A DNA stretch of 64,000 bases from Shimia sp040225985 (GCF_040225985.1 NZ_JBBPEU010000003.1:1-64000); one strand, 5' to 3'; positions 52,801-62,636 are shown, counted from the stretch's first letter. The notes: generated by a model not told the origin, from the letters alone. Program-made: numbers and translations.

Positions 52801-54989
52801 CGCCCCTTGTTCGGATTCTCTGTCTTGCGGCCCTCGGGGCCACGGCAACTCCGGTTGCAGCGCAAGAGATTCCGCCAGCTGTCAAGGAAAATGCCTCGCA
52901 AAACGTGGTGCTAATCGCGGACAGCGTGCAGGTGACCGTCGACAACCGCCTTATCGCCAAGGGCAATGTCGAAGCACTTCAAGGGGATGTGCGGATCGAA
53001 GCCAAGCAGATCGAGTATGACGGCAGCGCCGACATCGTGCGCGTGACCGGCCCGATCCGTCTGTCGCAAGGGGATCACACCCGCATCATCGCCAGCTATG
53101 CCGAGATGGACACTGCGTTCCGCAACGGGTTGCTGCGCAGCGCCCGCGTGGTGCTGAACCAGCAGTTGCAACTGGCTTCGAACCAGCTGAACCGCGTTGA
53201 AAACCGCTATAATGTGCTGACCAAGACCACGGTCAGTTCCTGCCGCGTCTGCGCGGATGATCTGAATGCCGCGCCGCTGTGGCAGATTCGCGCCCAGCGG
53301 GTGGTGCACGACCAGCTGGAACGACAGATCTATTTCGACCACGCACAGGTGCGCGTTCTGGACGTGCCGATCTTCTATTTTCCGCAACTGCGCCTGCCCG
53401 ACCCGACCCTGGACCGGGCGCGCGGTTTCCTGATCCCGGAACTGAACCAGAGCAGCCTTCTGGGATTTGGCGCCAAGGTGCCCTATTTCTTTCCCATCGG
53501 GGAATCCAAGGACCTGACGCTGACCCCCTATCTGGCGGACAAGACCCGTACCATGGAGTTCCGCTATCGGCAGGCGTTCAAGCAGGGACGGATCGAGTTC
53601 AACGGCGCGGTTTCGGATGATGACATCTACCCCGACCAGCCACGTGGCTACCTGTTTGGCGAAGGGCATTTCTATTTGCCGCGTGATTACACGCTGACCT
53701 TCGACATCAAGGCGACCTCGGACGAGGCATATCTGATTGATTACGACTATTCAGACGATGACCGGCTGGAAAGCGACATCACCGTGCGTCGGGTGAAACG
53801 GGACGAGAACACGCGCTTTGCGCTGATCCATTACAACTCGCTGCGGGACACCGAAGACAACGACACGATCCCGACGATCATCGGCGTGGCCGAAACCGAG
53901 CGGCGGTTCTTCCCCAAGGCGATTGGCGGCGAAGGGCGCTGGTCGGTGTTGTTGCATCACCACCACCGGACCTCGGATCTGGATGTCGACAGCGGCGACC
54001 CCGACACCATCGTGGACGGGCGCGACGTGACGCGGGCTAATGCGAACCTGTGGTGGCGGCGCAACTGGACCATGTCGAGCGGGTTGCGCGCGGGTCTGAC
54101 CACGCAATTGACTTTTGACGCCTTCCAGACCGATGACGACGCCACCCGCGACGGGTTCGAAAGCCAGTTCACCCCGAGCGTCGCAGCGGACCTGCGCTGG
54201 CCCTTCAGCAAGGTGTCGCCTTCGGGCGTGTCCTATATCATCGAACCAGTGGCAATGATCGGCTATAGCGGAGGCGACACACTGAACGTGGCCAATGACG
54301 AAAGCTCGCGCGTGGAGTTTGACGAGGGCAACCTTCTGTCCCTGTCGCGCTTTCCTGCGGGCGACCGGCGCGAACGTGGGGCGCAGGCGGCGCTGGGGCT
54401 GAACTGGTCGCGGATCGACCCGGATGGCTGGCAGGCCTACCTATCTTTCGGGCAGGTGTACCAGAAAGACGTGCATCCCGATTTCACCACCAGTTCCGGC
54501 TTATCGCAATCGCCGTCGGATTTCCTGATCGCGGGCCAGTTCCGCAACAATAACGGGCTGACCTTCACTGCGCGTGGTTTGTTTGACGGTTTCAGCGGGC
54601 TGAACAAGGCCTCGGCCCATGCGGCGTGGAGCAACGAAAAACTGTGGCTGGTCGGCAGCTATGTCTGGCTGGGGGCCGATCCGGCAGAAGGGCGTGCCGA
54701 CAAGGTGGCCGAATGGACGCTGGATTCGCGCTATCGTTTCAGCCGCCATTGGACCGGCCTTCTGGACTGGCGCTATGATCTGGCCAGCGACCAGTCCGCC
54801 GAAGCGGGGATCGGCCTTGAATACCGCAACGAATGTGTTCTGGTCGGGCTGGATGTCTCGCGCAGCTTTATCACCAACACCAATGTCGAACCGCGTACAA
54901 GTGTGGGCCTGACAATTTCTTTCCTTGGCTTTAGTGTCAATTCCAAGGACAAGAGCTATCACCGCACGTGCAGTAACAAAGCAGGGTAA
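52797..54989 (+). CDS. lptD: LPS-assembly outer-membrane protein LptD
   Basis: The 730-residue product has a signal peptide (ending near AAQ), an N-terminal OstA/LptA-like jellyroll (about 30-130, with VTVDNRLIAKGNVEALQGDVRIEA) and a long beta-barrel region. A cysteine pair lies at CRVCADD and two further cysteines near the C-terminus (NECVL, TCSNKAG), which could form the disulfides needed for LptD function. It receives LPS at the outer membrane. It overlaps lptG and is seven bases before surA. Confidence 0.94.
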   Translation: MTPLVRILCLAALGATATPVAAQEIPPAVKENASQNVVLIADSVQVTVDNRLIAKGNVEALQGDVRIEAKQIEYDGSADIVRVTGPIRLSQGDHTRIIASYAEMDTAFRNGLLRSARVVLNQQLQLASNQLNRVENRYNVLTKTTVSSCRVCADDLNAAPLWQIRAQRVVHDQLERQIYFDHAQVRVLDVPIFYFPQLRLPDPTLDRARGFLIPELNQSSLLGFGAKVPYFFPIGESKDLTLTPYLADKTRTMEFRYRQAFKQGRIEFNGAVSDDDIYPDQPRGYLFGEGHFYLPRDYTLTFDIKATSDEAYLIDYDYSDDDRLESDITVRRVKRDENTRFALIHYNSLRDTEDNDTIPTIIGVAETERRFFPKAIGGEGRWSVLLHHHHRTSDLDVDSGDPDTIVDGRDVTRANANLWWRRNWTMSSGLRAGLTTQLTFDAFQTDDDATRDGFESQFTPSVAADLRWPFSKVSPSGVSYIIEPVAMIGYSGGDTLNVANDESSRVEFDEGNLLSLSRFPAGDRRERGAQAALGLNWSRIDPDGWQAYLSFGQVYQKDVHPDFTTSSGLSQSPSDFLIAGQFRNNNGLTFTARGLFDGFSGLNKASAHAAWSNEKLWLVGSYVWLGADPAEGRADKVAEWTLDSRYRFSRHWTGLLDWRYDLASDQSAEAGIGLEYRNECVLVGLDVSRSFITNTNVEPRTSVGLTISFLGFSVNSKDKSYHRTCSNKAG

Positions 54990-54996
54990 CCGCAAC

Positions 54997-56223
54997 ATGA
55001 TTTCATTCCGCCCTCTGGCCCGCCTGACGACCGCGCTGGCAGTGTGTGCCGCCCTGACCGGCCCTTTGGTGGCCCAGGATTTTTCCGCTGCCGTGACCGT
55101 CAATGACCGCGTTGTCACCAATTTCGAAATCGAACAGCGCGCACTGCTTCTGTCGATCATGAACGCCCCCGGCAATGCCCGCAAACAGGCCAAGGAACAG
55201 TTGATCAACGAACGTCTGCAATTGCAGGCCGCCGAAATAAACGGAATCCAGCCCAGCGAAGAAGGCGTGCAGGCCGGCATTCAGGATTTTGCCCGCCGGG
55301 TGAACATGCAGCCGGAAGAACTGATCAAGGCGCTGGAAACCGAGGGGCTGTACGAGGACTCGCTGCGCGATTTCCTGTATGCCCAGATTGCCTGGCGCGG
55401 CGTGATCCAAACCCGCTTTGGCGCGCAGGCCAATATTTCCGAGGAAGAGATCGACCGTGCCGTGGCATCGAATACCGGCACCGGCGGCATCAATGTCTTG
55501 CTGTCCGAAATCGTGATCCCGATCACGCCGCAAACGGCCCAGCAGGTGCAGTCGCTTGCGTTGCAGCTGTCGGAAATCACCGAGATCGACCAGTTTGCCG
55601 AAGCGGCCCTGCAATATTCGCAATCCCGCACCAAGGATGAAGGCGGGCGCATCGACTGGATGTCGGTGACGAACCTGCCGCCCGAATTGCGCCCGCAGAT
55701 CATGGCGCTGAAACCAGGCGAGGTGACTGCGCCCTACCCCTTGCCCAATGCCGTGGCCCTGTTCCAGCTGCGCTCGATGCGCGAAACCGGGCGCCGCGCC
55801 CCGTCTTACTCGGCAGTGGAATATGCCGCCCTGTCGCTGCCCGGCGGACGGACCGAGGAAAACCTCGGGCTGATGCGCCGGATTCTGGACGATCTCGACA
55901 CCTGTGACGATCTTTACGGGCTGGCCAAGGATCTACCGCGCGACAATCTGATCCGTGAATCCGTGACTCCCGGTGAAGTGCCCCGCGATCTGGCGGTGGA
56001 ACTGGCCAAGCTGGACGAAAACGAAGTCTCGACCAACGTCGTGCGCCGCACCGCCGCGGGCGAGCCGGTTCTGGTGCTTCTGATGTTGTGCGGTCGAACC
56101 GTCGCCCTTGGCGAAGAGGTCTCGCGCGAGGACGTGGCGAATTCCCTGCGCAACCAGCGCCTGCAATCCTATGCGGATGGCTATCTGGCGCAGCTGCGCT
56201 CGGAAGCCATTATCGTGGAGTAA
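54997..56223 (+). CDS. surA: Periplasmic peptidyl-prolyl isomerase/chaperone SurA
   Basis: The 408-residue product has a signal peptide (to about residue 26), a SurA N-terminal helical domain (VNDRVVTNFEIEQRALLLSI at its start) and one parvulin domain (about 160-265) with DEGGRIDWMSVTNLPPELRP. Unlike E. coli SurA, only one parvulin domain is clear, as is usual in alphaproteobacteria. It assists outer-membrane protein folding, including LptD. The ATG at 54997 fits; the frame runs back into lptD. Confidence 0.9.
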   Translation: MISFRPLARLTTALAVCAALTGPLVAQDFSAAVTVNDRVVTNFEIEQRALLLSIMNAPGNARKQAKEQLINERLQLQAAEINGIQPSEEGVQAGIQDFARRVNMQPEELIKALETEGLYEDSLRDFLYAQIAWRGVIQTRFGAQANISEEEIDRAVASNTGTGGINVLLSEIVIPITPQTAQQVQSLALQLSEITEIDQFAEAALQYSQSRTKDEGGRIDWMSVTNLPPELRPQIMALKPGEVTAPYPLPNAVALFQLRSMRETGRRAPSYSAVEYAALSLPGGRTEENLGLMRRILDDLDTCDDLYGLAKDLPRDNLIRESVTPGEVPRDLAVELAKLDENEVSTNVVRRTAAGEPVLVLLMLCGRTVALGEEVSREDVANSLRNQRLQSYADGYLAQLRSEAIIVE

Positions 56224-56225
56224 AC

Positions 56226-57200
56226 ATGACCGCCCCCATCGCGCTCAGCTGTGGTGAACCGGCCGGTGTCGGATTGGAACTTGCGGTCAAAGCCTGGGAA
56301 CGCCTGCGCGAAGAGGTGCCATTTTTCCTGATCGCGGATCCCCGCCATCTGGGCGCGTCTGTGCCACTCGCGGAAATCGAGACGCCGGCAGAGGCCCTGT
56401 CGGTGTGTAAGAGGGCATTGCCGGTCCTGCCTCTGGATTTTGGCGGCGAGGCCGTGCCAGGGTCGCCCGATCCGACCAACGCCAAAGGTGTGATGGAGGC
56501 GATTGCCCTTGGCGCGCGCCTGGCGATGGAGGGCGCCGCAAGCGCGCTTTGCACCGCGCCGATCCACAAGAAGGCGCTTAAAGACGGCACCCTGTTTCCG
56601 TGGCCAGGCCACACAGAATACCTTGCCCATCTGGCCGGGGTCGAGAATGTCGTGATGATGCTGGCCAGTGACCAGCTGCGCGTGGTACCGACCACGATCC
56701 ATATCGCGCTGGCCGATGTGCCCGCGGCACTGACGCCAGACCTGCTGCGTCGCACGCTCGAGATCACGCGTGCGGGTCTTGTCGACCAGTTTGGCATCAA
56801 AGCGCCGCGCATCGCAGTCGCAGGACTGAACCCGCATGCGGGCGAAGGTGGTGCCATGGGCCGAGAGGACATGAGTGTGATTGCGCCGGTTGTCGACTCG
56901 TTGCGCGCCGAAGGCTGGGACATCACAGGTCCGCTGCCCGCCGACACCATGTTCCACGCCGCAGCCCGCGCCCGCTATGACGCGGCGGTCTGCATGTATC
57001 ACGATCAGGCGCTGATCCCGATCAAGACGCTGAATTTTGATCGCGGTGTGAACGTCACACTTGGCCTGCCCTTTATCCGCACCTCGCCCGATCACGGCAC
57101 AGCCTTCGACATTGCCGGCAAAGGCATCGCCAATCCCTCCAGCCTGATCGAGGCGCTCAAACTTGCAGCGGCAATGGCGGCATCGAGGGCGGGCATTTGA
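56226..57200 (+). CDS. pdxA: 4-hydroxythreonine-4-phosphate dehydrogenase
   Basis: The 324-residue enzyme of the pyridoxal phosphate pathway begins MTAPIALSCGEPAGVGLE and contains the metal-binding histidines in FPWPGHTEYLAHL, AADTMFH-like and YHDQALIPIK segments. The surA-pdxA-rsmA order is that of E. coli. It starts three bases after the surA stop. Confidence 0.95.
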   Translation: MTAPIALSCGEPAGVGLELAVKAWERLREEVPFFLIADPRHLGASVPLAEIETPAEALSVCKRALPVLPLDFGGEAVPGSPDPTNAKGVMEAIALGARLAMEGAASALCTAPIHKKALKDGTLFPWPGHTEYLAHLAGVENVVMMLASDQLRVVPTTIHIALADVPAALTPDLLRRTLEITRAGLVDQFGIKAPRIAVAGLNPHAGEGGAMGREDMSVIAPVVDSLRAEGWDITGPLPADTMFHAAARARYDAAVCMYHDQALIPIKTLNFDRGVNVTLGLPFIRTSPDHGTAFDIAGKGIANPSSLIEALKLAAAMAASRAGI

Positions 57201-57222
57201 GTATCTTAGCAAAGAAGAAGAC
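57199..57222 (+). repeat. Short intergenic motif, copy 3, overlapping the pdxA stop
   Basis: A more diverged copy of the motif at 26999 and 48454 (GAGTATCTTAGCAAAGAAGA). Its first two bases belong to the pdxA TGA, and its purine-rich end precedes the rsmA ATG directly. Confidence 0.4.
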
Positions 57223-58065
57223 ATGAGCGGCATCGATAGCCTTCCCCCGTTGCGCGACGTGATTGCCGAGCATGGGCTTTCAGCGCGCAAATCGCTGGGA
57301 CAGAATTTCCTGTTGGACCTGAATCTGACAGCCAAGATCGCACGGCAGGCGGGCGATCTTTCGGAATGTGACGTGCTGGAAATCGGGCCCGGCCCGGGCG
57401 GGCTGACCCGGGGCCTGCTGGCCGAGGGCGCGCGCAAGGTGCTGGCCATCGAGAAAGACACCCGCTGCATGCCGGTGCTGGACCAGATCGGTGCGGCCTA
57501 TCCCGGCCGGCTGGAGGTCATCAACGGCGATGCTCTCGAGATTGATCCTCTGGCGCATCTGACCCCGCCCATCCGCATCGCCGCCAACCTGCCCTATAAT
57601 GTCGGGACCGAGCTTCTGGTGCGCTGGCTGACCCCAAAGGACTGGCCCCCGTTCTGGCAAAGCCTGACCCTGATGTTCCAGCGCGAGGTGGCCGAACGGA
57701 TCGTGGCCCAGCCCGGCAGCAAGGCCTATGGGCGGCTTGCGATCCTGTCGCAATGGCGTGCGGACGCCAAAATCGTGATGAGCCTGCCGCCGGGGGCCTT
57801 TACCCCACCGCCCAAGGTGAGCAGCGCAGTGGTACACCTGACCGCCCTGCCCGAGCCCCGTTTCCCGGCCGACGCGCGCGTTCTGAGTCACGTGGTCGCC
57901 AAGGCGTTCAACCAGCGCCGCAAGATGCTGCGCGCGGCCCTCAAGGGCGTGGCGCCCGAGATCGAGGACCGTTTGCTGGCGGCGGGGATCAAACCCACGG
58001 AACGCGCCGAACAGGTCTCGCTGGAACAGTTCTGCGCCCTCGCACGGGAAGTCGCCAAGGCGTGA
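57223..58065 (+). CDS. rsmA: 16S rRNA adenine dimethyltransferase RsmA
   Basis: The 280-residue enzyme dimethylates A1518 and A1519 of 16S rRNA. Motifs: SLGQNFLLDLN, the SAM-binding EIGPGPGGLTRGLL, and NLPYNVGTELL. The ATG at 57223 follows the pdxA stop by 22 bases; the open frame starts earlier within pdxA. It ends the lpt-surA-pdxA operon, closed by a terminator. Confidence 0.95.
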   Translation: MSGIDSLPPLRDVIAEHGLSARKSLGQNFLLDLNLTAKIARQAGDLSECDVLEIGPGPGGLTRGLLAEGARKVLAIEKDTRCMPVLDQIGAAYPGRLEVINGDALEIDPLAHLTPPIRIAANLPYNVGTELLVRWLTPKDWPPFWQSLTLMFQREVAERIVAQPGSKAYGRLAILSQWRADAKIVMSLPPGAFTPPPKVSSAVVHLTALPEPRFPADARVLSHVVAKAFNQRRKMLRAALKGVAPEIEDRLLAAGIKPTERAEQVSLEQFCALAREVAKA

Positions 58066-58080
58066 CCATAGCCTGAACGA

Positions 58081-58112
58081 AAAAGACCCGAAGCCTTGGC
58101 TTCGGGTCTTTT
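58081..58112. terminator. Bidirectional terminator between rsmA and the DUF4167 gene
   Basis: A stem of AAAAGACCCGAAG with CTTCGGGTCTTTT, 6-base loop CCTTGG, gives T-tracts for both convergent genes. Confidence 0.93.
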
Positions 58113-58115
58113 CTT

Positions 58116-58688
58116 TTATTCGGCCGCCTCAGGACTTTCCGGTGCCGGTTTGTCCTCGGATTTGGATTCTTTCTTTGGCGCGGGTTTGCGGCGCGGCTTG
58201 CGTGTTGTCTTGGGCTTTTCTTCCGCCTTAGTCTCGGGCGTTTCCACCAGACCGGCGTCGCCGCTGCCTTCTGCGATCTCGATCACGTCCGGTTGCGGGG
58301 CATCTGCCGGATCGGGGTTCGCATCATTGCCGCCGCCATTGGCTTCACGTTCCTGACGCTCCATCCGTTCCTGACGCTCGCGGTCACGTTCGGCCTGGCG
58401 TTCACGGTTCTGGCGTTCCTGTTCTTCGCGGCGCGCTTCTTGTTCGCGCTGTGCCTCGGACAGCATGCGCAGGTAATGTTCAGCGTGCTGCTGGAAATTC
58501 TCGGTCGCCACGCGGTCATTGGCAAGCTGGGCGTCGCGGGCGAGTTGGTTGTATTTGTCAATAATCTGTTGCGGCGTGCCACGCACCTTGCCCTCGGGAC
58601 CCGAGCTGTCAAACACCCGGTTGACGATATTGCCTGAGGGACGGTTGCGATTGTTCTTGTTCCGCGAACGGGATTTTGAAGATCTCAT
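58116..58688 (-). CDS. DUF4167 domain protein
   Basis: The 190-residue protein has a basic N-terminus (MRSSKSRSRNKNNRNRP), the DUF4167 core (NIVNRVFDSSGPEGKVRGTPQQIIDKYNQLARDA pattern, residues 20-75), a long charged helix rich in Glu/Arg/Gln (about 80-125) and an acidic/lysine-rich tail. The family is confined mainly to alphaproteobacteria. The basic N-terminus suggests nucleic-acid or ribosome binding, but the function is not known to me. Confidence 0.88.
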   Translation of the reverse strand: MRSSKSRSRNKNNRNRPSGNIVNRVFDSSGPEGKVRGTPQQIIDKYNQLARDAQLANDRVATENFQQHAEHYLRMLSEAQREQEARREEQERQNRERQAERDRERQERMERQEREANGGGNDANPDPADAPQPDVIEIAEGSGDAGLVETPETKAEEKPKTTRKPRRKPAPKKESKSEDKPAPESPEAAE

Positions 58689-58905
58689 TTTTGTTGCTGT
58701 CCAGCCTTGGTCACAAAATCGGTCGTTATACCCGTTTCGCGCCCCTTGCGCTCAAAAACCGGGAATCGACTTTTTGGCTTGATGTCCTGCGGGACCGGCG
58801 GTGTCACCATCTTCGCAAGGACATTTCCTGAGTAATCGGGTCTGGCACTGCATACAAGGGCCTAAGTGTTAATTCATGGCGAAAATGCAGGTTTTTTTGC
58901 CAAAC

Positions 58906-59739
58906 TCACGCAATTGTCGCGGTCACCACACGATCGCGGCCGTCCAGATCGGCGAGGATCTGCACATGGCTCAGCCCCGCTTCGCGAAAGATCGCCACCA
59001 CGTCTGGTCCCTGTTTCCAGCCGATTTCCACCATGAGACGCCCCGCCGGTGTGAGGTGGCGCGGCGCATCTTCAGCGATGGTGACATAAGGTGACAAGCC
59101 ATCCCCACCCGGTGTCAGCGCAAGATGCGGATCATGGTTCAGAACCTCGGGCGCAAGGTCGCGCATCTCGGTTTCGGAAATATAGGGCGGGTTCGACAGG
59201 ATCAGGTCGAACTGACCGATCACCCCGTGAAACCAGTCCGCCTGTTGCAGGGTCAACCGGTCCGCTACGCCATGGGTTGTGGCATTTGCCGCCGCCACGC
59301 GCAGGGCGGCAGGGCTGACATCCGTGGCCAGCGCCGTTGCCCCGGCACATTCCAGCAACAGGGTTACGGGCAGGATGCCCGATCCGGTGCCAAGGTCCAG
59401 AATACGGCGCGGCGCGGGGCCTTTAAGGGCTTCTGCGATCAGGGTTTCGGTTTCGGGGCGCGGGTCCAGAACGGCCTCGCTCACTTGAAAATCGCGCCCC
59501 CAGAAGGCGCGCCGCCCGATGATCTTCGAGACCGGTTCGCGATGGCAGCGGCGTGTCAACGCCGCGTCGAACCGGGCCTGCTGTGCCGCAGTCAATTCGA
59601 GATCCGGTTCCAGAGACAATCGCGCGGGCGGCAAGCCCACCGCATCGGCCAGCAAAGCGCGCGCATCGCGTTCGGGCCCGTGGATCCCGGCATCGCGCAG
59701 ACGGGCCATCCCGTCCTGCAACGCCTTGCGCAGGATCAC
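58906..59739 (-). CDS. prmC: Release-factor glutamine methyltransferase PrmC
   Basis: The 277-residue enzyme has a helical N-terminal domain, the SAM-binding motif DLGTGSGILPVTLL and the catalytic NPPY motif (ILSNPPYI). It methylates the glutamine of the GGQ motif in release factors. It starts with GTG overlapping the prfA stop (GTGA), so substrate and modifying enzyme are coupled, as in many bacteria. Confidence 0.94.
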   Translation of the reverse strand: MILRKALQDGMARLRDAGIHGPERDARALLADAVGLPPARLSLEPDLELTAAQQARFDAALTRRCHREPVSKIIGRRAFWGRDFQVSEAVLDPRPETETLIAEALKGPAPRRILDLGTGSGILPVTLLLECAGATALATDVSPAALRVAAANATTHGVADRLTLQQADWFHGVIGQFDLILSNPPYISETEMRDLAPEVLNHDPHLALTPGGDGLSPYVTIAEDAPRHLTPAGRLMVEIGWKQGPDVVAIFREAGLSHVQILADLDGRDRVVTATIA

Positions 59740-60791
59740 GCCGCAATCTCCGCAAGCATCCGCGCCTGATCGTCTGCGGTCAGTGCGTCGATGATCTCGT
59801 CCAGATCGCCGCCCATGACCGCATCCAGCTTGTATAGCGTCAGGTTGATGCGGTGATCCGTCATCCGGCCTTGGGGAAAGTTGTAGGTGCGTATGCGTTC
59901 CGACCGGTCGCCCGACCCGACCTGCGACTTGCGATCGGCGGACCGCGCGCTGTCGATCCTCTGGCGTTCCAGATCATACAGCCGCGTTTTCAGAACCTGC
60001 ATCGCGATCTCGCGGTTGCGATGCTGGGATTTCTCGGAACTGGTCACGACGATCCCCGAGGGAATATGCGTGATCCGCACGGCAGAATCGGTGGTGTTGA
60101 CGTGCTGCCCGCCCGCCCCCGAGGACCGCATCGTATCAATCCGGATGTCATTGGCATCAATCTGGATATCCACATCCTCGGCCTCGGGCAGAACCGCGAC
60201 GGTCGCTGCCGAGGTATGGATACGCCCACCGCTTTCGGTTTCGGGCACGCGCTGCACGCGATGCACGCCGGATTCATATTTCAGCCGGGCAAAAACGTTC
60301 TCGCCCTTGATATGGGCGACGACCTCTTTGATGCCGCCAAGCTCGGTCTGCTGTTCCTCGATGATCTCGACCTTCCAGCCCCGCGCCTCGGCATAGCGTT
60401 GATACATGCGCAGCAGGTCACCCGCGAACAGCGCGGCCTCGTCCCCCCCGGTGCCAGGCCGGATTTCCACCATGGCCGGGCGCGTGTCAGCCTCGTCCTT
60501 GGGCAAAAGCGCAAGTTGCAGCGCGTGCTCCGCCTCGGGCAGCCGCTGTTTCAAGGCCGGCAGTTCTTCTTCCGCCAGTTCGCGCATGTCAGGGTCATCC
60601 AGCATGCTCTCGGCCTCTTCCAGATCAGCCAGCAACTGGCGATAGGCCGCGATCTGTTCGACCACCGGTTTCAGGTCGGCATATTCCTTGGCCAGCCGCG
60701 CGATATCCTCGCCCGCCGTGCCCTCTGCCATCTGCGCCTCGAGAAACTCGAACCGCTGCTTGATCTGTTCTAGACGCTCAATAGGAACCAT
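59736..60791 (-). CDS. prfA: Peptide chain release factor 1
   Basis: The 351-residue factor ends translation at UAA and UAG. The GGQ motif is present in SSGAGGQHVNTTDSAV. The stop-codon recognition position, PAT in E. coli, reads PET here (QRVPETESGGRIHTSA); I recall this variant from other alphaproteobacteria. Its stop overlaps prmC. Confidence 0.95.
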   Translation of the reverse strand: MVPIERLEQIKQRFEFLEAQMAEGTAGEDIARLAKEYADLKPVVEQIAAYRQLLADLEEAESMLDDPDMRELAEEELPALKQRLPEAEHALQLALLPKDEADTRPAMVEIRPGTGGDEAALFAGDLLRMYQRYAEARGWKVEIIEEQQTELGGIKEVVAHIKGENVFARLKYESGVHRVQRVPETESGGRIHTSAATVAVLPEAEDVDIQIDANDIRIDTMRSSGAGGQHVNTTDSAVRITHIPSGIVVTSSEKSQHRNREIAMQVLKTRLYDLERQRIDSARSADRKSQVGSGDRSERIRTYNFPQGRMTDHRINLTLYKLDAVMGGDLDEIIDALTADDQARMLAEIAA

Positions 60792-60853
60792 AAGGGTAAG
60801 TGGGCCAATCCGCAGACTTGGTCAAGGGGGCGGAGTGGTGTAGATTGTCCCCC

Positions 60854-61180
60854 ATGCGAGGATTTCTGATCATATCGGCCCTGACACTGGCCGCCCTGCC
60901 CGCCGCTGCAGACTATAACCTCAACGGCAAGGTCATCGACTGCTACTGCACCGACAGTTCCGGCGCGCGGGTCGATCTGGGGGAAACCATCTGCCTTCAG
61001 GTGGACGGGCGCATGTTCATGGCGCAATGCCAGATGTCGCTCAACGTACCGATGTGGCGCGAGGTGTCCGAAGGTTGCCTGTCCTCGGGCCTGTCATCGC
61101 CCTCAATAGGCGCGCAAAGCATCGATCCAGGCATCGACACGGGTCGCGTTGACGCCGAAATCACGCCGCCCAAATCGTGA
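60854..61180 (+). CDS. Small secreted cysteine-rich protein, unknown function
   Basis: The 108-residue product has a signal peptide (MRGFLIISALTLAALPAAA) and a mature part with six cysteines in the first half (VIDCYCTDSSG, ETICLQV, AQCQMSL, EGCLSS), likely disulfide-linked. I do not recognise the family. The ATG at 60854 is preferred over an in-frame start at 60800. Its last 78 bases overlap, tail to tail, the convergent DUF1499 gene; the overlapping tail (after about residue 82) is low in structure signals. Confidence 0.65.
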   Translation: MRGFLIISALTLAALPAAADYNLNGKVIDCYCTDSSGARVDLGETICLQVDGRMFMAQCQMSLNVPMWREVSEGCLSSGLSSPSIGAQSIDPGIDTGRVDAEITPPKS

Positions 61181-61540
61181 ACGCGCATAGATCAGCACCT
61201 CTTCCCCGTCCTGCTGTACCGTCGTGTAGTCCGGAAAGCCGACCATCCGTGTGCGGCTGATAAAGGTGATCATGCCACTGTCAACGGACCCCGCCAGAAC
61301 ATCGGTGCGCGGGTCGGCGGCGGCAATCGCCTGAAACCGCTCGAGCCCGCCTGCGCCGGTCATCACACGGCGGGTCACACCATTGCCAAACGTCTTGTCC
61401 GCCTCGACCTTCGGGGGTACGTGCCAGATTTCGGGCCGGCTGGGGGCCAGCCGGATATAGGCCAGCATCACCAGTGCAAGGATCGCAATTCCCCAGACAA
61501 GCGTCATCCCAGTCCCTTTCAAAATCCGCAGCACCGCCAT
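61103..61540 (-). CDS. DUF1499 domain protein with N-terminal membrane anchor
   Basis: The 145-residue protein has one membrane span (about 12-30) followed by a DUF1499-type domain (EIWHVPPKV start, RTRMVGFPDYTTVQ and IYARSRFGRRDFGVNATRVDAWI end). Function of the family is unknown. An ATG at 61507 is an alternative start. It overlaps the convergent small secreted gene at its 3' end. Confidence 0.8.
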   Translation of the reverse strand: MAVLRILKGTGMTLVWGIAILALVMLAYIRLAPSRPEIWHVPPKVEADKTFGNGVTRRVMTGAGGLERFQAIAAADPRTDVLAGSVDSGMITFISRTRMVGFPDYTTVQQDGEEVLIYARSRFGRRDFGVNATRVDAWIDALRAY

Positions 61541-61659
61541 CTCCCTTGAAATCCCTGGAAGACCTGGCGCAGTCGCAACTTATTTCAATACGACCATGTA
61601 ACCCACGAAGGCCCGCTTCGCCAAGCCCGGGATGGGCCCCGTGATGCCGCAGGGGCGCG

Positions 61660-62625
61660 CTAGCGGCGCGTCGCCCCCCAGATCTGCAACAGTTCGGTCG
61701 CTATATGCGCCCCGGCAATCGCCGTGGCCCCGGTCGTGTCAAACGGTGGCGACACCTCGACAATATCGCCTCCTACCATATTGATCCCGGCAATGTCGCG
61801 CAGGATATGCGCCGCCTGCGCACTGCTCAGCCCGCCCCAGACCGGCGTACCCGTGCCCGGCGCAAAGGCCGGATCCAGACAGTCGATGTCGAAACTCACA
61901 TAGGTCGGGTTGTCGCCAAGGATATCCTTGATTTTTACCACCACCGCTGCGGGGCCGGTGTCATGCACCTCGCGCGCATCAATGATTTGCACCCCAAGCG
62001 GGTCTTCATTCACCGTTCGGATGCCCACCTGAACCGACCGTGCCGGATCCACGATGCCGCTTTTGACCGCCTTGTAGAACATTGTGCCATGGTCGATCCG
62101 CTCCATGTCATCATCGGCCCAGGTGTCGGTATGGGCGTCGAACTGCAACAGCGACAGCGGGCCGTATTTCTCGGCATAGGCTTTCAGGATTGGGAAGGTG
62201 ATGTAATGGTCGCCGCCCAGAACAAGGCTCGCCGCGCCCGCCGACAGGATGCCGCGGATATGCTCGGTCAGGGCCGCCGGAAAATCCTGCACCCGCGCGT
62301 AATCAAAGGCCAGATCGCCGTAATCGACGATGTTGAACGCCTCCATCACGTTGTAATCCCAGCCGTAAGGCGCATCCGGGCTTTGCAGCGCCGAGGCCTC
62401 GCGGATTGCGCGCGGACCCAGCCGCGTGCCGGGCCGGTTGGTCACCGCCTGGTCAAAGGGCACGCCGGTCACGGCAATATCAACCCCGCTCAGATCCTTG
62501 CTATAGCGGCGGCGCAGGAACGAGGTCGCCCCGCCAAACGTGTTCTCGAAACTGCACCCGCGCATGTCGCGCCGGGTGAACGCCTCGTCCACCTGTGTTT
62601 TTGCATCTTCCAGTGCCATCTGCAC
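61660..62625 (-). CDS. speB: Agmatinase (ureohydrolase family)
   Basis: The 321-residue enzyme has the manganese-binding motifs of the arginase/agmatinase family: GGDHYITFP, DAHTDTW and SFDIDCLDPAFAPGTGTP. The closest fit is agmatinase (agmatine to putrescine and urea), but guanidinobutyrase and guanidinopropionase are hard to exclude by eye. A 14-bp perfect palindrome lies 12 bases before the start. Confidence 0.85.
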   Translation of the reverse strand: MQMALEDAKTQVDEAFTRRDMRGCSFENTFGGATSFLRRRYSKDLSGVDIAVTGVPFDQAVTNRPGTRLGPRAIREASALQSPDAPYGWDYNVMEAFNIVDYGDLAFDYARVQDFPAALTEHIRGILSAGAASLVLGGDHYITFPILKAYAEKYGPLSLLQFDAHTDTWADDDMERIDHGTMFYKAVKSGIVDPARSVQVGIRTVNEDPLGVQIIDAREVHDTGPAAVVVKIKDILGDNPTYVSFDIDCLDPAFAPGTGTPVWGGLSSAQAAHILRDIAGINMVGGDIVEVSPPFDTTGATAIAGAHIATELLQIWGATRR

Positions 62626-62636
62626 CCCCGTCGTAA

